DNA of 64,000 nucleotides from Methylobacterium sp. WL1 (GTDB lineage Bacteria; Pseudomonadota; Alphaproteobacteria; Rhizobiales; Beijerinckiaceae): positions 1 to 64,000 of the forward strand of contig NZ_CP042823.1 of the NCBI RefSeq assembly GCF_008000895.1, given 5' to 3'. The position numbers were made by a program, and so were the translations under genes. Position 1 is the stretch's first letter, and the number at the start of each line of letters is the position of its first letter. This document shows positions 1-11,108 of this stretch, in pieces. The notes below the pieces were generated by a model. That model was not told where the DNA came from. It was given only the letters and a program-made list of their open reading frames with translations, and searched no databases.

Positions 1-1494
1 ATGCGTGTCGACGGAACGGTGGCGAGCGACGACGAGGGCGGCCGCAGCGGCGGCAACATGGATTTCGGGCCCGCCTGGGCGCGGGTGAAGCGTCGGCTGC
101 GCGCCGAGCTGGGCGAGGATGTGTTCGCCAGCTGGTTCGCCCGCCTGGAACTGGAGGGCGTGACCGCCGGGACGGCGCGGCTGACGGTGCCGACGCGCTT
201 CCTCAAGAGCTGGATCGAATCACACTACCTCGACCGGGTGCTCGGCACCTTCAAGGCCGAGGCCGAGGAGATCGGCCGGATCGAAGTCGGCGTGCGCGGC
301 ACGGCCGCCCCGGTCCGTCCGGCCGCCGTCGGCGCGCCCAAGGCCGGACCGGCCAGCGGCCCGCTGGCCCGGCTCCACGCCACCGGGACGCCGACACCGG
401 TTGCGGCCGTCGCCACGCCGTCGGAGCATCGCTCCGCCGATGCGGGCGGTGACCTCAGCGGCACGCCGCTGGACGCGCGGCTGACCTTCGCGAGCTTCGT
501 GATCGGCCGCTCGAACGCGCTGGCCCATGCCGCCGCCGAGCGGGTCGCCCGGCACCAGGGCGAGGGCGCGCTCTACAACCCGCTCTACCTCCATGCCGGC
601 GTCGGCCTCGGCAAGACCCACCTGCTGCACGGCATCGGCCATGCCGCCCGCGAGGCCGGCCGCCGGGTGATCTACCTGACCGCCGACCGCTTCATGTACG
701 GCTTCGTGAACGCCCTGAAGACCCAGTCGGCCCTCGCCTACAAGGAGCGTCTGCGCGGCATCGATCTGCTGATCCTGGACGACGTCCAGTTCATTCAGGG
801 CAAGTCGATCCAGGCGGAATTCGGCCACACCATCAACGCGCTGATCGATGCCGGCCGGCAGGTCGTCGTGGCGTCCGACCGGCCCCCGACCGAGCTGGAG
901 GCGCTGGACGAGCGCGTGCGCTCGCGCCTGGGCGGCGGCCTCGTGGTCGAAATCACGGCCCTCGACGAGGCGCTGCGCGTCTCGATCCTGTCGGCGCGGC
1001 TCGCCGCGGTGCGGGCGGCGCATCCGGGCTTCGACGTGTCGCCGCAGGTCGCGACCTACGTGGCCCGGGCGATCACGGCCAACGGCCGCGACCTCGAAGG
1101 CGCGGTCAACCGTCTGCTGGCCCACGCCACGCTCACCGGCACCGCCGTCACGATGGAGACCGCCGAGAGCGCGATCCGCGACCTCGTGAAGAACCGCGAG
1201 CCGAAGCGCATCAAGATCGAGGATATCCAGAAGCTGGTCGCCTCGCGCTACAACGTCTCGCGCTCGGACATCCTGTCGGAGCGGCGCACCGCCGCCGTGG
1301 TCAAGCCGCGCCAGATCGCCATGTACCTGTCGAAGGTGCTGACCCTGCGCTCGCTGCCCGAGATCGGTCGCCGGTTCGGTGGACGCGACCACACCACGGT
1401 GCTGCACGCGGTGCGCAAGATCGAGAAGCAGATCGGCGAGGATACGGTTCTGGGCGACGAGGTCGAGCTGCTGAAGCGGATGCTTCAGGACTAG
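1..1494 (+). CDS. dnaA: Chromosomal replication initiator DnaA
   Basis: DnaA binds DnaA boxes at the origin, oligomerises with ATP and opens the duplex for helicase loading. The 497-aa protein has the family layout: an N-terminal domain I (about residues 20-100), an Ala/Pro-rich linker (about 100-155), an AAA+ domain with Walker A GLGKT near residues 202-206 and Walker B LLILDD near 256-261, and a C-terminal DNA-binding domain with the signature GRDHTTV at 461-467. The first codon of the window is ATG, but a second ATG at 58 (MDFGPAW) matches the usual DnaA N-terminus better, so the first 19 residues may not be translated. The promoter is outside the window. Confidence 0.98.
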   Translation: MRVDGTVASDDEGGRSGGNMDFGPAWARVKRRLRAELGEDVFASWFARLELEGVTAGTARLTVPTRFLKSWIESHYLDRVLGTFKAEAEEIGRIEVGVRGTAAPVRPAAVGAPKAGPASGPLARLHATGTPTPVAAVATPSEHRSADAGGDLSGTPLDARLTFASFVIGRSNALAHAAAERVARHQGEGALYNPLYLHAGVGLGKTHLLHGIGHAAREAGRRVIYLTADRFMYGFVNALKTQSALAYKERLRGIDLLILDDVQFIQGKSIQAEFGHTINALIDAGRQVVVASDRPPTELEALDERVRSRLGGGLVVEITALDEALRVSILSARLAAVRAAHPGFDVSPQVATYVARAITANGRDLEGAVNRLLAHATLTGTAVTMETAESAIRDLVKNREPKRIKIEDIQKLVASRYNVSRSDILSERRTAAVVKPRQIAMYLSKVLTLRSLPEIGRRFGGRDHTTVLHAVRKIEKQIGEDTVLGDEVELLKRMLQD

Positions 1495-1539
1495 GATCCC
1501 AAACGGGCCCCAGGCCACCCCTCAACCATCCTAACGAGC

Positions 1540-1577
1540 GCGCCCGATCGAACCCCGATCGGGCGCGGTCCTGTTTT
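1540..1577 (+). terminator. Intrinsic terminator after dnaA
   Basis: A perfect 11-bp inverted repeat (GCGCCCGATCG at 1540-1550, complement at 1556-1566) with a 5-nt loop lies 46 bases after the dnaA stop. A short TTTT follows at about 1573-1576. It probably ends dnaA transcription. The T-run is short and starts 6 nt after the stem. Confidence 0.55.
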
Positions 1578-1713
1578 ACGCGGGCTTCACGCTTGGCCGA
1601 TTCGCCACGGTCCGGGATGGTGCGACGCGTATCCGCCGTGGCAGACTGGCGCCCAGCGAGTCGGCCCGGTAAGGCCGCGTCGCCAACAGGCAAGAACACG
1701 CTGGGGAACGCCG

Positions 1714-2922
1714 ATGCCCGAAGCCTTCATCTACGATCACGTCCGCACGCCGCGCGGCCGTGGCAAGGCGGACGGAGCCCTGCACGAGGTGACGGCCCTG
1801 CGCCTCGCCGAGACCGCCCTGCGGGCCCTGAAGGACCGCAACGGCCTCGATACCGCCCTGGTGGATGACGTGATCCTGGGATGCGTCGACCCGGTGGGCG
1901 AGGCGGGGGGCGACATCGCCCGCGCCGCCGCGCTGGTGAGCGACTATGGCGACCACGTCCCGGGCATCCAGATCAACCGCTTCTGCGCGTCGGGCCTCGA
2001 CGCTGTGAATTTCGCCGCCGCGCAGGTGATGAGCGGCCAGCACGAGATGGCGGTGGGGGGCGGCGTCGAATCGATGAGCCGCATCGGCATCGGCGCGTCC
2101 GGGGGCGCCTGGCCGGTCGATCCGGCGATCGCCATCAAGTCGTACTTCATGCCGCAGGGCGTCTCGGCGGATCTGATTGCCACCAAGTACGGGTTCTCGC
2201 GGGACGATTGCGACGCCTACGCGGTGCGATCGCAGGCGCGCTCGGCCAAGTCCTGGGCGGACGGGCTGTTTAACGGCTCGGTGGTCCCGGTCCGCGACGT
2301 GAACGGCATCACGCTGCTCGATCGCGACGAGCATATGCGGCCGGGCACCGACATGCAGTCGCTCGCCGCGCTGAAGGCCTCCTTCGTCCAGATGGGCCAG
2401 ATGGGCGGGTTCGACGCGGTGGCGACCGACGCGCACCCGGATGTCGAGACGGTCAACCACGTCCACCATGCCGGCAATTCGTCGGGCATCGTCGATGGCG
2501 CCGCCGCCGTGCTGATCGGCTCGCAGGCGGCCGGCGCCGCCGCGGGCCTGCGGCCGCGGGCGCGGATCCGGGCGTTTGCCAACATCGGTTCGGATCCGGC
2601 CCTGATGCTCACGGGGCCGGTGGACGTCACCCGCAAGGTTCTGGCCCGGTCCGGGCTGAGCCTCTCCGACATCGATCTGTTCGAGGTGAACGAGGCCTTT
2701 GCGGCGGTGGTGCTGCGCTTCTGCCAGGCGTTCGACCTCGATCCCGAAATCGTCAACGTCACCGGCGGCGCGATCGCCCTGGGCCACCCGCTCGGGGCGA
2801 CCGGCGCGATGATCCTCGGAACGGTGCTCGACGAGCTGGAGCGCACCGGCAAGGAGCGCGCGCTGGTGACGCTCTGCATCGGTGCCGGCATGGGCACCGC
2901 CACGATCATCGAGCGCGTCTGA
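1714..2922 (+). CDS. Acetyl-CoA C-acetyltransferase (thiolase)
   Basis: Thiolase-superfamily enzyme that cleaves 3-ketoacyl-CoA with CoA or runs the reverse condensation. The 402-aa length is normal. The catalytic set is present: nucleophilic Cys91 in NRFCASGLDA, His358 in the GHPLGATGA motif and Cys388 in LCIGAGMG. The sequence begins PEAFIYDHVRTPRGRGK, as in FadA-like thiolases paired with a multifunctional FadB/FadJ-type protein. Such a gene lies downstream on the same strand at 4480, separated by two unrelated genes. A degradative role is likelier than a biosynthetic one because of this pairing, but the substrate chain length cannot be read from the sequence. Confidence 0.93.
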   Translation: MPEAFIYDHVRTPRGRGKADGALHEVTALRLAETALRALKDRNGLDTALVDDVILGCVDPVGEAGGDIARAAALVSDYGDHVPGIQINRFCASGLDAVNFAAAQVMSGQHEMAVGGGVESMSRIGIGASGGAWPVDPAIAIKSYFMPQGVSADLIATKYGFSRDDCDAYAVRSQARSAKSWADGLFNGSVVPVRDVNGITLLDRDEHMRPGTDMQSLAALKASFVQMGQMGGFDAVATDAHPDVETVNHVHHAGNSSGIVDGAAAVLIGSQAAGAAAGLRPRARIRAFANIGSDPALMLTGPVDVTRKVLARSGLSLSDIDLFEVNEAFAAVVLRFCQAFDLDPEIVNVTGGAIALGHPLGATGAMILGTVLDELERTGKERALVTLCIGAGMGTATIIERV

Positions 2923-3043
2923 GCGACGGTGCGGCGCGGGGGCCGGTCACGGCCGCTCCCCAAAGCCCGGGAACGCTGCTAGAGGCGCGGGCGACGGTCG
3001 GCCCGAATCCGGGCCGGACGATAAAACATTGGGAGTCGAGCCC

Positions 3044-3553
3044 TTGAACCGCCTGATCGCGACGCTCTGCCTGGGCGTCTCCCTGAGCATACCGCTGGCC
3101 GCACGTGCCGACGATGCGTCCGACCGTATCACCGAAGCCACGTCGCTGGTGAATAAGACCCTGATCAAGAACCTTCAGACCGGCTTCAACGTCGCCCTGG
3201 AGAAGACCGTTGCGGCGATGCCGGAATCGCGCGCCGAGGCCGTGCGCAAGGAGCTCACGGACGAGTTCGAGAAGCAGCGCGGCATCATGATCGAGGGGCT
3301 GTCGAAGGAATATGCCCAGAAGTTCACGCTCGCGGAGCTGAAGCATCTGGACGAGATCTACGCCGATCCGACCTACCTCAAGTTCCAGACGATGAACGCC
3401 GACCCCAACTCGGCGGTGACGGCGATCTCGCAGAACTCGGTGACGAAGTTGCTCAACATGCTGGCGGTGGCCGCCGCCACCGACAACGCCCCGAAGACCG
3501 GTGCGCCGCCGGTGCCGCCCCCGGCGGCTCCCCCTGCACCGGCGCCGAAGTAG
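3044..3553 (+). CDS. Secreted DUF2059-type protein
   Basis: I chose the TTG at 3044 because GGGAG lies 8 bases upstream and this start creates a clean signal peptide (MNRLIATLCLGVSLSIPLAARA, cleaved before DDASD); the frame stays open upstream. The 169-aa product is helical and charged after the signal. It has the DUF2059-like pattern of a stretch around LADLKHLDEIYADPTYLKF-type residues (here LAELKHLDEIYADPTY) and ends in a Pro/Ala-rich tail. It is probably periplasmic. The biochemical role of the family is not established. It is followed convergently by the EAL gene. Confidence 0.75.
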   Translation: MNRLIATLCLGVSLSIPLAARADDASDRITEATSLVNKTLIKNLQTGFNVALEKTVAAMPESRAEAVRKELTDEFEKQRGIMIEGLSKEYAQKFTLAELKHLDEIYADPTYLKFQTMNADPNSAVTAISQNSVTKLLNMLAVAAATDNAPKTGAPPVPPPAAPPAPAPK

Positions 3554-3586
3554 CCGATGCCGTTCCCCGCGCGCGATCGGCTGGTC

Positions 3587-4366
3587 TCAGGCCGCGCGCG
3601 CGGCCGCCCGATGGGCGAAGCCGTCCACCCGGGGCAGGTCTTCGAGCTTGGGCTTGGCGAAGTGATAGCCCTGCACGAGCGTGATCCCGAGACCGCGCAG
3701 GGCATCGAGTTCCCCCGCGGTCTCGACGCCCTCGGCCAGAACCGTGACGCCGAGCGCGCGGGCGATGGCGATGATTCCGGACACGATCGCGTGGCGGCCG
3801 GAATCCGTGTCGATGCTGCGCACGAGCTCCATGTCGATCTTGATCAGGTCGGGACGGAAATTCGCCAGCAGGTTCAGCCCCGCGAAGCCGGCGCCGAAAT
3901 CATCGAGCGCCGTCAGGAAGCCCTGCCTGCGGTAGGCGGCGACGATGCGCTTCACATGCTCGATGTCGCGGAACCGCTCCTGTTCGGTGAACTCGAACAT
4001 GATCCGCCGATACGAGAAGTCGACGCGTCGCGCGGCCTCCAGCGAGGCGCGGATGCAGGCGTTCGGCTCGTAGACCGCGTTCGGCATGAAGTTGATCGAC
4101 AGCCGCGTGTCGCTGTCCCGCGGGAACAGGCGCCCGGCCAATTCGATCGCCTTGACGCGCGCGGCCTGGTCGAACTGGTAGCGATTCGCGTCGGTGACCC
4201 GGTCGAGGATGGTGCCGGCCGGTTCGCCGTTGGGCCCGCGCACCAGGGCTTCGTAGGCCCAGACGTGCCCGGATCCGAGGTCGAGGATCGGCTGAAACGC
4301 CATTGTGAAGTCGAAATCGAGGGCGGCCCCGTCGCGGCATGCGCGGCAGCCAATGTCCTTCGTCAT
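3587..4366 (-). CDS. EAL-domain cyclic-di-GMP phosphodiesterase
   Basis: Predicted to hydrolyse c-di-GMP to pGpG. The roughly 259-aa protein is essentially one EAL domain with a short N-terminal segment carrying a CxxC pair (IGCRACRDG). The catalytic motifs are complete: YEALVRG (EAL motif), SINFMPN, FEFTEQE, LDDFGAGFAGL, DLIKIDM, LAEGVET and QGYHFAKP. It is therefore probably active rather than degenerate. I see no GGDEF or transmembrane part, so it should be cytosolic. The frame continues upstream to a TTG at 4438, but the ATG at 4366 places the conserved domain normally; a G-rich stretch lies about 15 bases before it, so the start is not certain. Confidence 0.88.
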   Translation of the reverse strand: MTKDIGCRACRDGAALDFDFTMAFQPILDLGSGHVWAYEALVRGPNGEPAGTILDRVTDANRYQFDQAARVKAIELAGRLFPRDSDTRLSINFMPNAVYEPNACIRASLEAARRVDFSYRRIMFEFTEQERFRDIEHVKRIVAAYRRQGFLTALDDFGAGFAGLNLLANFRPDLIKIDMELVRSIDTDSGRHAIVSGIIAIARALGVTVLAEGVETAGELDALRGLGITLVQGYHFAKPKLEDLPRVDGFAHRAAARAA

Positions 4367-4479
4367 ATGCCGAATCCGTCGGTACCCCCCGACCGGCGGA
4401 TCATGCGCTACGGCGCTCAATGCAACCTTAACGTACAACCACCGGCTTTTAGACGGCGTGACTTTGGGAGGACGGCACG

Positions 4480-6678
4480 ATGACGCTGACCGATTTCCGT
4501 TTTGAGACCGATAGAGACGGCGTTGCGGTGGCGACCTGGGATATGCCGGGCCGTTCGATGAACGTGATCACCGAAGCGGTGATGGATCAGCTCGAGCAGA
4601 TCATCGAGCGGGTCGCCTCGGACGCGGCGATCAAGGGTTGCGTGATCGCCACCGGCAAGGACAACTTCTCCGGTGGCGCCGACCTCACGATGCTGCAGGG
4701 GCTCGGCCGGGCCTATGAGCAGTTGAAGGCCGAGCAGGGCGAGGAGGTGGCGATGCGCCACTTCTTCGAGGCGTCGCGGCGCCTGTCGCTGCTGTTCCGG
4801 CGGCTTGAGACCTGCGGCAAGCCGTTCGCTGCCGCGATCCAGGGCTTGTGCCTGGGTGGCGCCTTCGAGCTCGCCCTGTCCTGCCACCACCGCATCGCCT
4901 CGGACGATGCTAAGACACGGCTCGGGCTGCCGGAGATCAAGGTCGGGCTGTTCCCGGGCGGCGGCGGCACCCAGCGGGTCGCGCGGCTGATGCAGACCGG
5001 CGACGCGCTCCAGATGCTGTTCAAGGGCGAGCAGATCCGCGCGCCGATGGCCAAGGGCATGGGGCTGATCCACGCGGTGGCGCCGCAGGCCGAGATCGTC
5101 GAGCGCGCCAAGGCCTGGATCCGCGACGGCGGCTCGGCGGTGGCACCCTGGGACGTGCCGAAGTTCAAGGCACCCTCCGGCAAGGTCTACTCGCCCGCCG
5201 GCATGATGATCTGGCCGCCGGCCAACGCGATCTACCGCCGCGAGACGCACGACAATTACCCGGCCGCCAAGGCGATCCTGGCCTCGGTCTACGAGGGTCT
5301 GCAGCTGCCCATGGACCTCGCCCTGCGGGTCGAGAGCCGGTACTTCGCGCATATCCTGCGCTCGAAGGAGGCGGCGGCGATGATCCGCACGCTGTTCATC
5401 TCCATGGGCGAGCTGAACAAGGGTGCCCGCCGGCCGAAGGACGTCCCGGCCACCAACCTGAAGCGGGTCGGCGTGATTGGCGCCGGCTTCATGGGCGCGG
5501 GCGTCGCCTACGTCACGGCCCAGGCCGGGATCGAGGTCGTCCTGGTCGACCAGTCGATCGAGGCCGCCGAGAAGGGCAAGGCCTACGCCCACACGCTGAT
5601 TACCGGCCAGATCAACAAGGGCCGCGCCAAGACCGCGGACCGCGACGCGCTGCTCGGCCGGATCACCACCACGGCGGATTACGCCACGCTCAGCGGTTGC
5701 GACCTCGTGATCGAGGCGGTGTTCGAGGACCCCAAGGTGAAGGCCGAGGTGATCCAGAAGGTCGAGGCAGTGATCGGCGCCGATACGATCTTCGCCTCCA
5801 ACACCTCGACCCTGCCGATCTCCGGCCTGGCGAAGAACTCGCAGCGGCCGGACCGGTTCGTCGGCATCCATTTCTTCTCGCCCGTGGAGAAGATGATGCT
5901 GGTCGAGATCATCAAGGGCGAGGCCACCGGGGACGCGGCGCTCGCCACCGCCCTCGATTACGTGCGTTTGATCAAGAAGACGCCGATCGTCGTGAACGAC
6001 GCCCGCGGCTTCTTCGCCAACCGCTGCGTCGGCGCCTACATCCTGGAGGGGCACAAGATGCTCGCCGAGGGCGTGCCGCCCGCCATGATCGAGAGCGCAG
6101 GGCGCCAGGCCGGCATGCCGGTCGGGCCGCTCTCGCTCAACGACGAGGTCGCCCTCGACCTCGTGCTCAAGATCGCCAAGGCCACCGAGGCGCAGGTCGG
6201 GGCGGATGCGGTCGACCCCGCCCAGAAGACGATCCTCACCGCCATGGTGGAGGGCCAGGGCCGGCTCGGACGCAAGAACCGCAAGGGGTTCTACGATTAC
6301 CCCGAAGGCGCACCCAAGCGCCTCTGGCCGGGTCTGGCCGACCTGCAGCCCAACCGGATCACCCCGGAGGCGGTCGATTTCAACGAGCTGAAGCAGCGGC
6401 TCCTGGTGGTGCAGGCGCTGGAAGCCGCCCGCACCGTGGGCGAGGGTGTGGTCACGGATCCCCGGGAGGCCGATGTCGGCTCGATCCTGGGCTTCGGCTT
6501 CGCCCCCTTCACGGGCGGCACCCTGTCCTACATCGACTTCATGGGGGCGGCCTCCTTCGTGGCCCTCGCCCGCGGCCTGGAGGCCAAGCACGGCCCCCGC
6601 TTCCGGGTCCCCGACACCCTGGCCGCCATGGCCGAGCAGGGCGGAACGTTCTACGGCGATGCGAAGCGCGCGGCCTGA
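4480..6678 (+). CDS. FadB-like multifunctional enoyl-CoA hydratase / 3-hydroxyacyl-CoA dehydrogenase
   Basis: Trifunctional-type beta-oxidation protein of 732 aa. The N-terminal crotonase domain (about 1-200) has the oxyanion/active-site elements GKDNFSGGADL, GGAFELAL and LPEIKVGLFPGGGGTQR with both acid residues kept. The NAD-binding 3-hydroxyacyl-CoA dehydrogenase domain begins near residue 331 (GVIGAGFMGAG) and has the catalytic His in GIHFFSPVEKM. Two C-terminal 3HCDH repeats follow (DARGFFANRCVGAY onward). With the thiolase at 1714 it would complete one round of beta-oxidation: enoyl-CoA to 3-hydroxyacyl-CoA to 3-ketoacyl-CoA to acetyl-CoA. A GGGAGG Shine-Dalgarno lies just upstream of the ATG. 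Confidence 0.93.
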   Translation: MTLTDFRFETDRDGVAVATWDMPGRSMNVITEAVMDQLEQIIERVASDAAIKGCVIATGKDNFSGGADLTMLQGLGRAYEQLKAEQGEEVAMRHFFEASRRLSLLFRRLETCGKPFAAAIQGLCLGGAFELALSCHHRIASDDAKTRLGLPEIKVGLFPGGGGTQRVARLMQTGDALQMLFKGEQIRAPMAKGMGLIHAVAPQAEIVERAKAWIRDGGSAVAPWDVPKFKAPSGKVYSPAGMMIWPPANAIYRRETHDNYPAAKAILASVYEGLQLPMDLALRVESRYFAHILRSKEAAAMIRTLFISMGELNKGARRPKDVPATNLKRVGVIGAGFMGAGVAYVTAQAGIEVVLVDQSIEAAEKGKAYAHTLITGQINKGRAKTADRDALLGRITTTADYATLSGCDLVIEAVFEDPKVKAEVIQKVEAVIGADTIFASNTSTLPISGLAKNSQRPDRFVGIHFFSPVEKMMLVEIIKGEATGDAALATALDYVRLIKKTPIVVNDARGFFANRCVGAYILEGHKMLAEGVPPAMIESAGRQAGMPVGPLSLNDEVALDLVLKIAKATEAQVGADAVDPAQKTILTAMVEGQGRLGRKNRKGFYDYPEGAPKRLWPGLADLQPNRITPEAVDFNELKQRLLVVQALEAARTVGEGVVTDPREADVGSILGFGFAPFTGGTLSYIDFMGAASFVALARGLEAKHGPRFRVPDTLAAMAEQGGTFYGDAKRAA

Positions 6679-6875
6679 CGTCCGCCGGCGACCGCGAGCC
6701 CGGGCCTGAGTTTGTGAGCCGTTCCCGCTTGCTTCGGGGACGGCCTCGTTCGCGGGTCCGTGATCGGTCACGCATTCGCATGGAAGCTCGAGCGCGATGC
6801 GGGTGCGGTCGCGTCGTTGCGGCTCGAATTTCCGAGACCACGCCCTGGGGAGCCAGGTCGTCCGAGAGCCTTCTC

Positions 6876-7571
6876 TCAGTCGCGCAGCGACGCCTCGATC
6901 GCCGCCTCGGCGTGGAGCGCGGTGGTATCGAACAGGGGGACGGTGCTGTCGGCCGGCTGCACCAGCAGCATGATCTCCGTGCAGCCCAGGATGATGGCTT
7001 CGGCCCCCTCCTCGACCAAGCGGGCCATGATCGCGCGGTAGGCCTCCCGCGATTCGGCCCTCACTATTCCGGCGACCAATTCCTCGTAGATGATCCGATG
7101 GATCCTCGCCCGGTCATCCTGCCCGGGCACGATGACGTCCAGGCCGTGCCGTGCGGCCAACCGGCCCTTGTAGAACACGTGCTCCATCGTGAACGCGGTG
7201 CCGAGCAGCCCCACCTTCCGGAAGCCGGCCGCCTTGATCCGCTCCGCCGTGGGATCGGCGATGTGGAGGAGGGGCACGCGCACCGCCGCCTCCACGGCAG
7301 GCGCTATCCGGTGCATCGTGTTGGTGCAGAGCAGCAGCAGTTCAGCTCCGCAGGCTTCGAGGCGCCGGGCGGCATCGACCATCCTGGCGGTCAGACCGTC
7401 CCAAGCGCCCGCGTGCTGGAGCGCCTCGATCTCCGCAAAGTCGAACGACCACAAGACGCAACGGGCCGAAGCGGTCGGCCCAAGTCGATCGCGAACGCCC
7501 TGGTTGAGGATGCGGTAATACTCCGCCGAGCTTTCCCAGCTCATGCCCCCGATCAATCCGATCGTCCGCAT
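6876..7571 (-). CDS. Aspartate/glutamate racemase family protein
   Basis: PLP-independent amino-acid racemase family, 231 aa from the ATG at 7571; the frame runs farther upstream but the family N-terminus MRTIGLIGGMSWESS begins here. Both catalytic cysteines are present: Cys82 in LLLLCTNTMH and Cys197 in ILGCTEI, the arrangement expected of two-base racemases that abstract and return the alpha proton. The sequence resembles the YgeA/RacX broad-specificity group more than MurI. The gene stands alone, about 200 bases from the fadB-like gene and 90 bases from the exonuclease. The substrate (Asp, Glu or another amino acid) is unresolved. Confidence 0.85.
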   Translation of the reverse strand: MRTIGLIGGMSWESSAEYYRILNQGVRDRLGPTASARCVLWSFDFAEIEALQHAGAWDGLTARMVDAARRLEACGAELLLLCTNTMHRIAPAVEAAVRVPLLHIADPTAERIKAAGFRKVGLLGTAFTMEHVFYKGRLAARHGLDVIVPGQDDRARIHRIIYEELVAGIVRAESREAYRAIMARLVEEGAEAIILGCTEIMLLVQPADSTVPLFDTTALHAEAAIEASLRD

Positions 7572-7661
7572 CAAGCCCCCGATTCGCCGAACGCAACGGC
7601 TCAGCTCATCTTGAGCTTGGCTGTCCGTGAAACGCAAATGGCAGGCGCGCCGCCGATCCGC

Positions 7662-8531
7662 TCAGGCGACGCCCGCCACCCGCGCCTGCGCGCCGAGCAT
7701 GCGCGCGAGCAGCTCAACGTCGCCAGCGTTGTCGGAGAGCAGGTCGGTGATGTCTCCGACCTCCAGCGCCTTCACGTGGCGGCAGCGCATGCCGTAGCGG
7801 CCCGCCGTGCAGGTGCATCTGAGTTGCGGGCCGCCCGTCCGCTCTTCCAGCACGATGTCGTATCGCTTGCCGGTCGAGCCCCGCACGGAGAAGCTCAGCG
7901 CCGAGGGGGCGGCCGGGAAAGCGGCCAGCGCGCGGTCGCTGATCGCTCCCGCAGCCCGGCGGGGGAGGGACGGGCCGCCCGTCACCCGGGTGACCGGGAC
8001 GCCGATCGCCGCCGCGAGACCGTGGACGTCCGGCGTCTCGGTCTGGCGCATGGCCGCCAGGGCGATCGCCGCGCAGGCATAGGCATCCTCGCCGGCGTCG
8101 TGGTGCTCGAAGCGGATTCCGAGGCGCCGGGCCACCTTGCCGAGGCCGCAGCCCTCCGGTGCCGGGAAGACCCGGCGGGCGATCTGGACGGTGCAGAGAT
8201 AGGACAGAGCCGGAACCGGCAGGCCGGCCCGGGCCAGGCCCGCGCGGAGCACGCCGATGTCGAAGCTGGCGTTGTGCGCCAGGATCAGCCCGCGGGTCAG
8301 ATCGCCGAGATAGGGCGCCATCACGCCAGCGAAATCCGGCTCGTTGGCCACATTGGCGGGCAGGATGCCGTGGACCCGGATGTTGCCCGGCGAGAACCGC
8401 ATCTCCGGCGGCCGGATCAGGTGGCTCTCCCGGCGCACGACGCGCCCGTCCGCGATCCAGGCAAGACCCACCGCGCAGGCACTGTCGCGCCGCTCGTTGG
8501 CCGTCTCGAAGTCGAGGGCCAGGACCGTCAT
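7662..8531 (-). CDS. DnaQ-family 3'-5' exonuclease with C-terminal SWIM-like zinc motif
   Basis: The N-terminal half (residues 1-165) is a DEDDh exonuclease: DFE at 7-9, HNASFD ending at Asp91, and HDAGED with His144 and Asp149. This is the fold of the DNA polymerase III epsilon proofreading subunit, but it is not the replicative DnaQ by length or linkage. The C-terminal part carries Cys239-x-Cys241-x8-Cys250-x-His252, the CxC...CxH pattern of a SWIM zinc finger, set in a context typical of that fold (KRYDIVLEE before it, VKAL after it). The SWIM module suggests binding of DNA or a protein partner. The product is 289 aa and probably acts in DNA repair or nucleic-acid turnover. ligA lies just upstream on the same strand. 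Confidence 0.85.
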   Translation of the reverse strand: MTVLALDFETANERRDSACAVGLAWIADGRVVRRESHLIRPPEMRFSPGNIRVHGILPANVANEPDFAGVMAPYLGDLTRGLILAHNASFDIGVLRAGLARAGLPVPALSYLCTVQIARRVFPAPEGCGLGKVARRLGIRFEHHDAGEDAYACAAIALAAMRQTETPDVHGLAAAIGVPVTRVTGGPSLPRRAAGAISDRALAAFPAAPSALSFSVRGSTGKRYDIVLEERTGGPQLRCTCTAGRYGMRCRHVKALEVGDITDLLSDNAGDVELLARMLGAQARVAGVA

Positions 8532-8601
8532 CGCGGGTGGACCATGCCGTGGAACGTTCTCGGGGTGTTCCCGAACCGTCTAAGCCCCCGCGACCAGCGC
8601 T

Positions 8602-11052
<2,451 letters not shown>

Positions 11053-11108
11053 CTAGCGCATCGCGGGCCCGGGGGGAGTCGGCCGCCCTGCGACATCCCC
11101 GATTTCCC

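Noticed and set aside
1..1500. Replication origin at dnaA
   Set aside because: I found no cluster of DnaA boxes inside the window; the region upstream of dnaA is not included, so an origin there can be neither shown nor excluded.
220..1518. A 432-codon minus-strand frame opposite dnaA
   Set aside because: Shadow frame; DnaA domains on the plus strand explain the region.
4417..6771. A 784-codon minus-strand frame opposite the FadB-like gene
   Set aside because: Shadow of a real gene: composition is His/Arg/Leu-rich with no recognisable domain.
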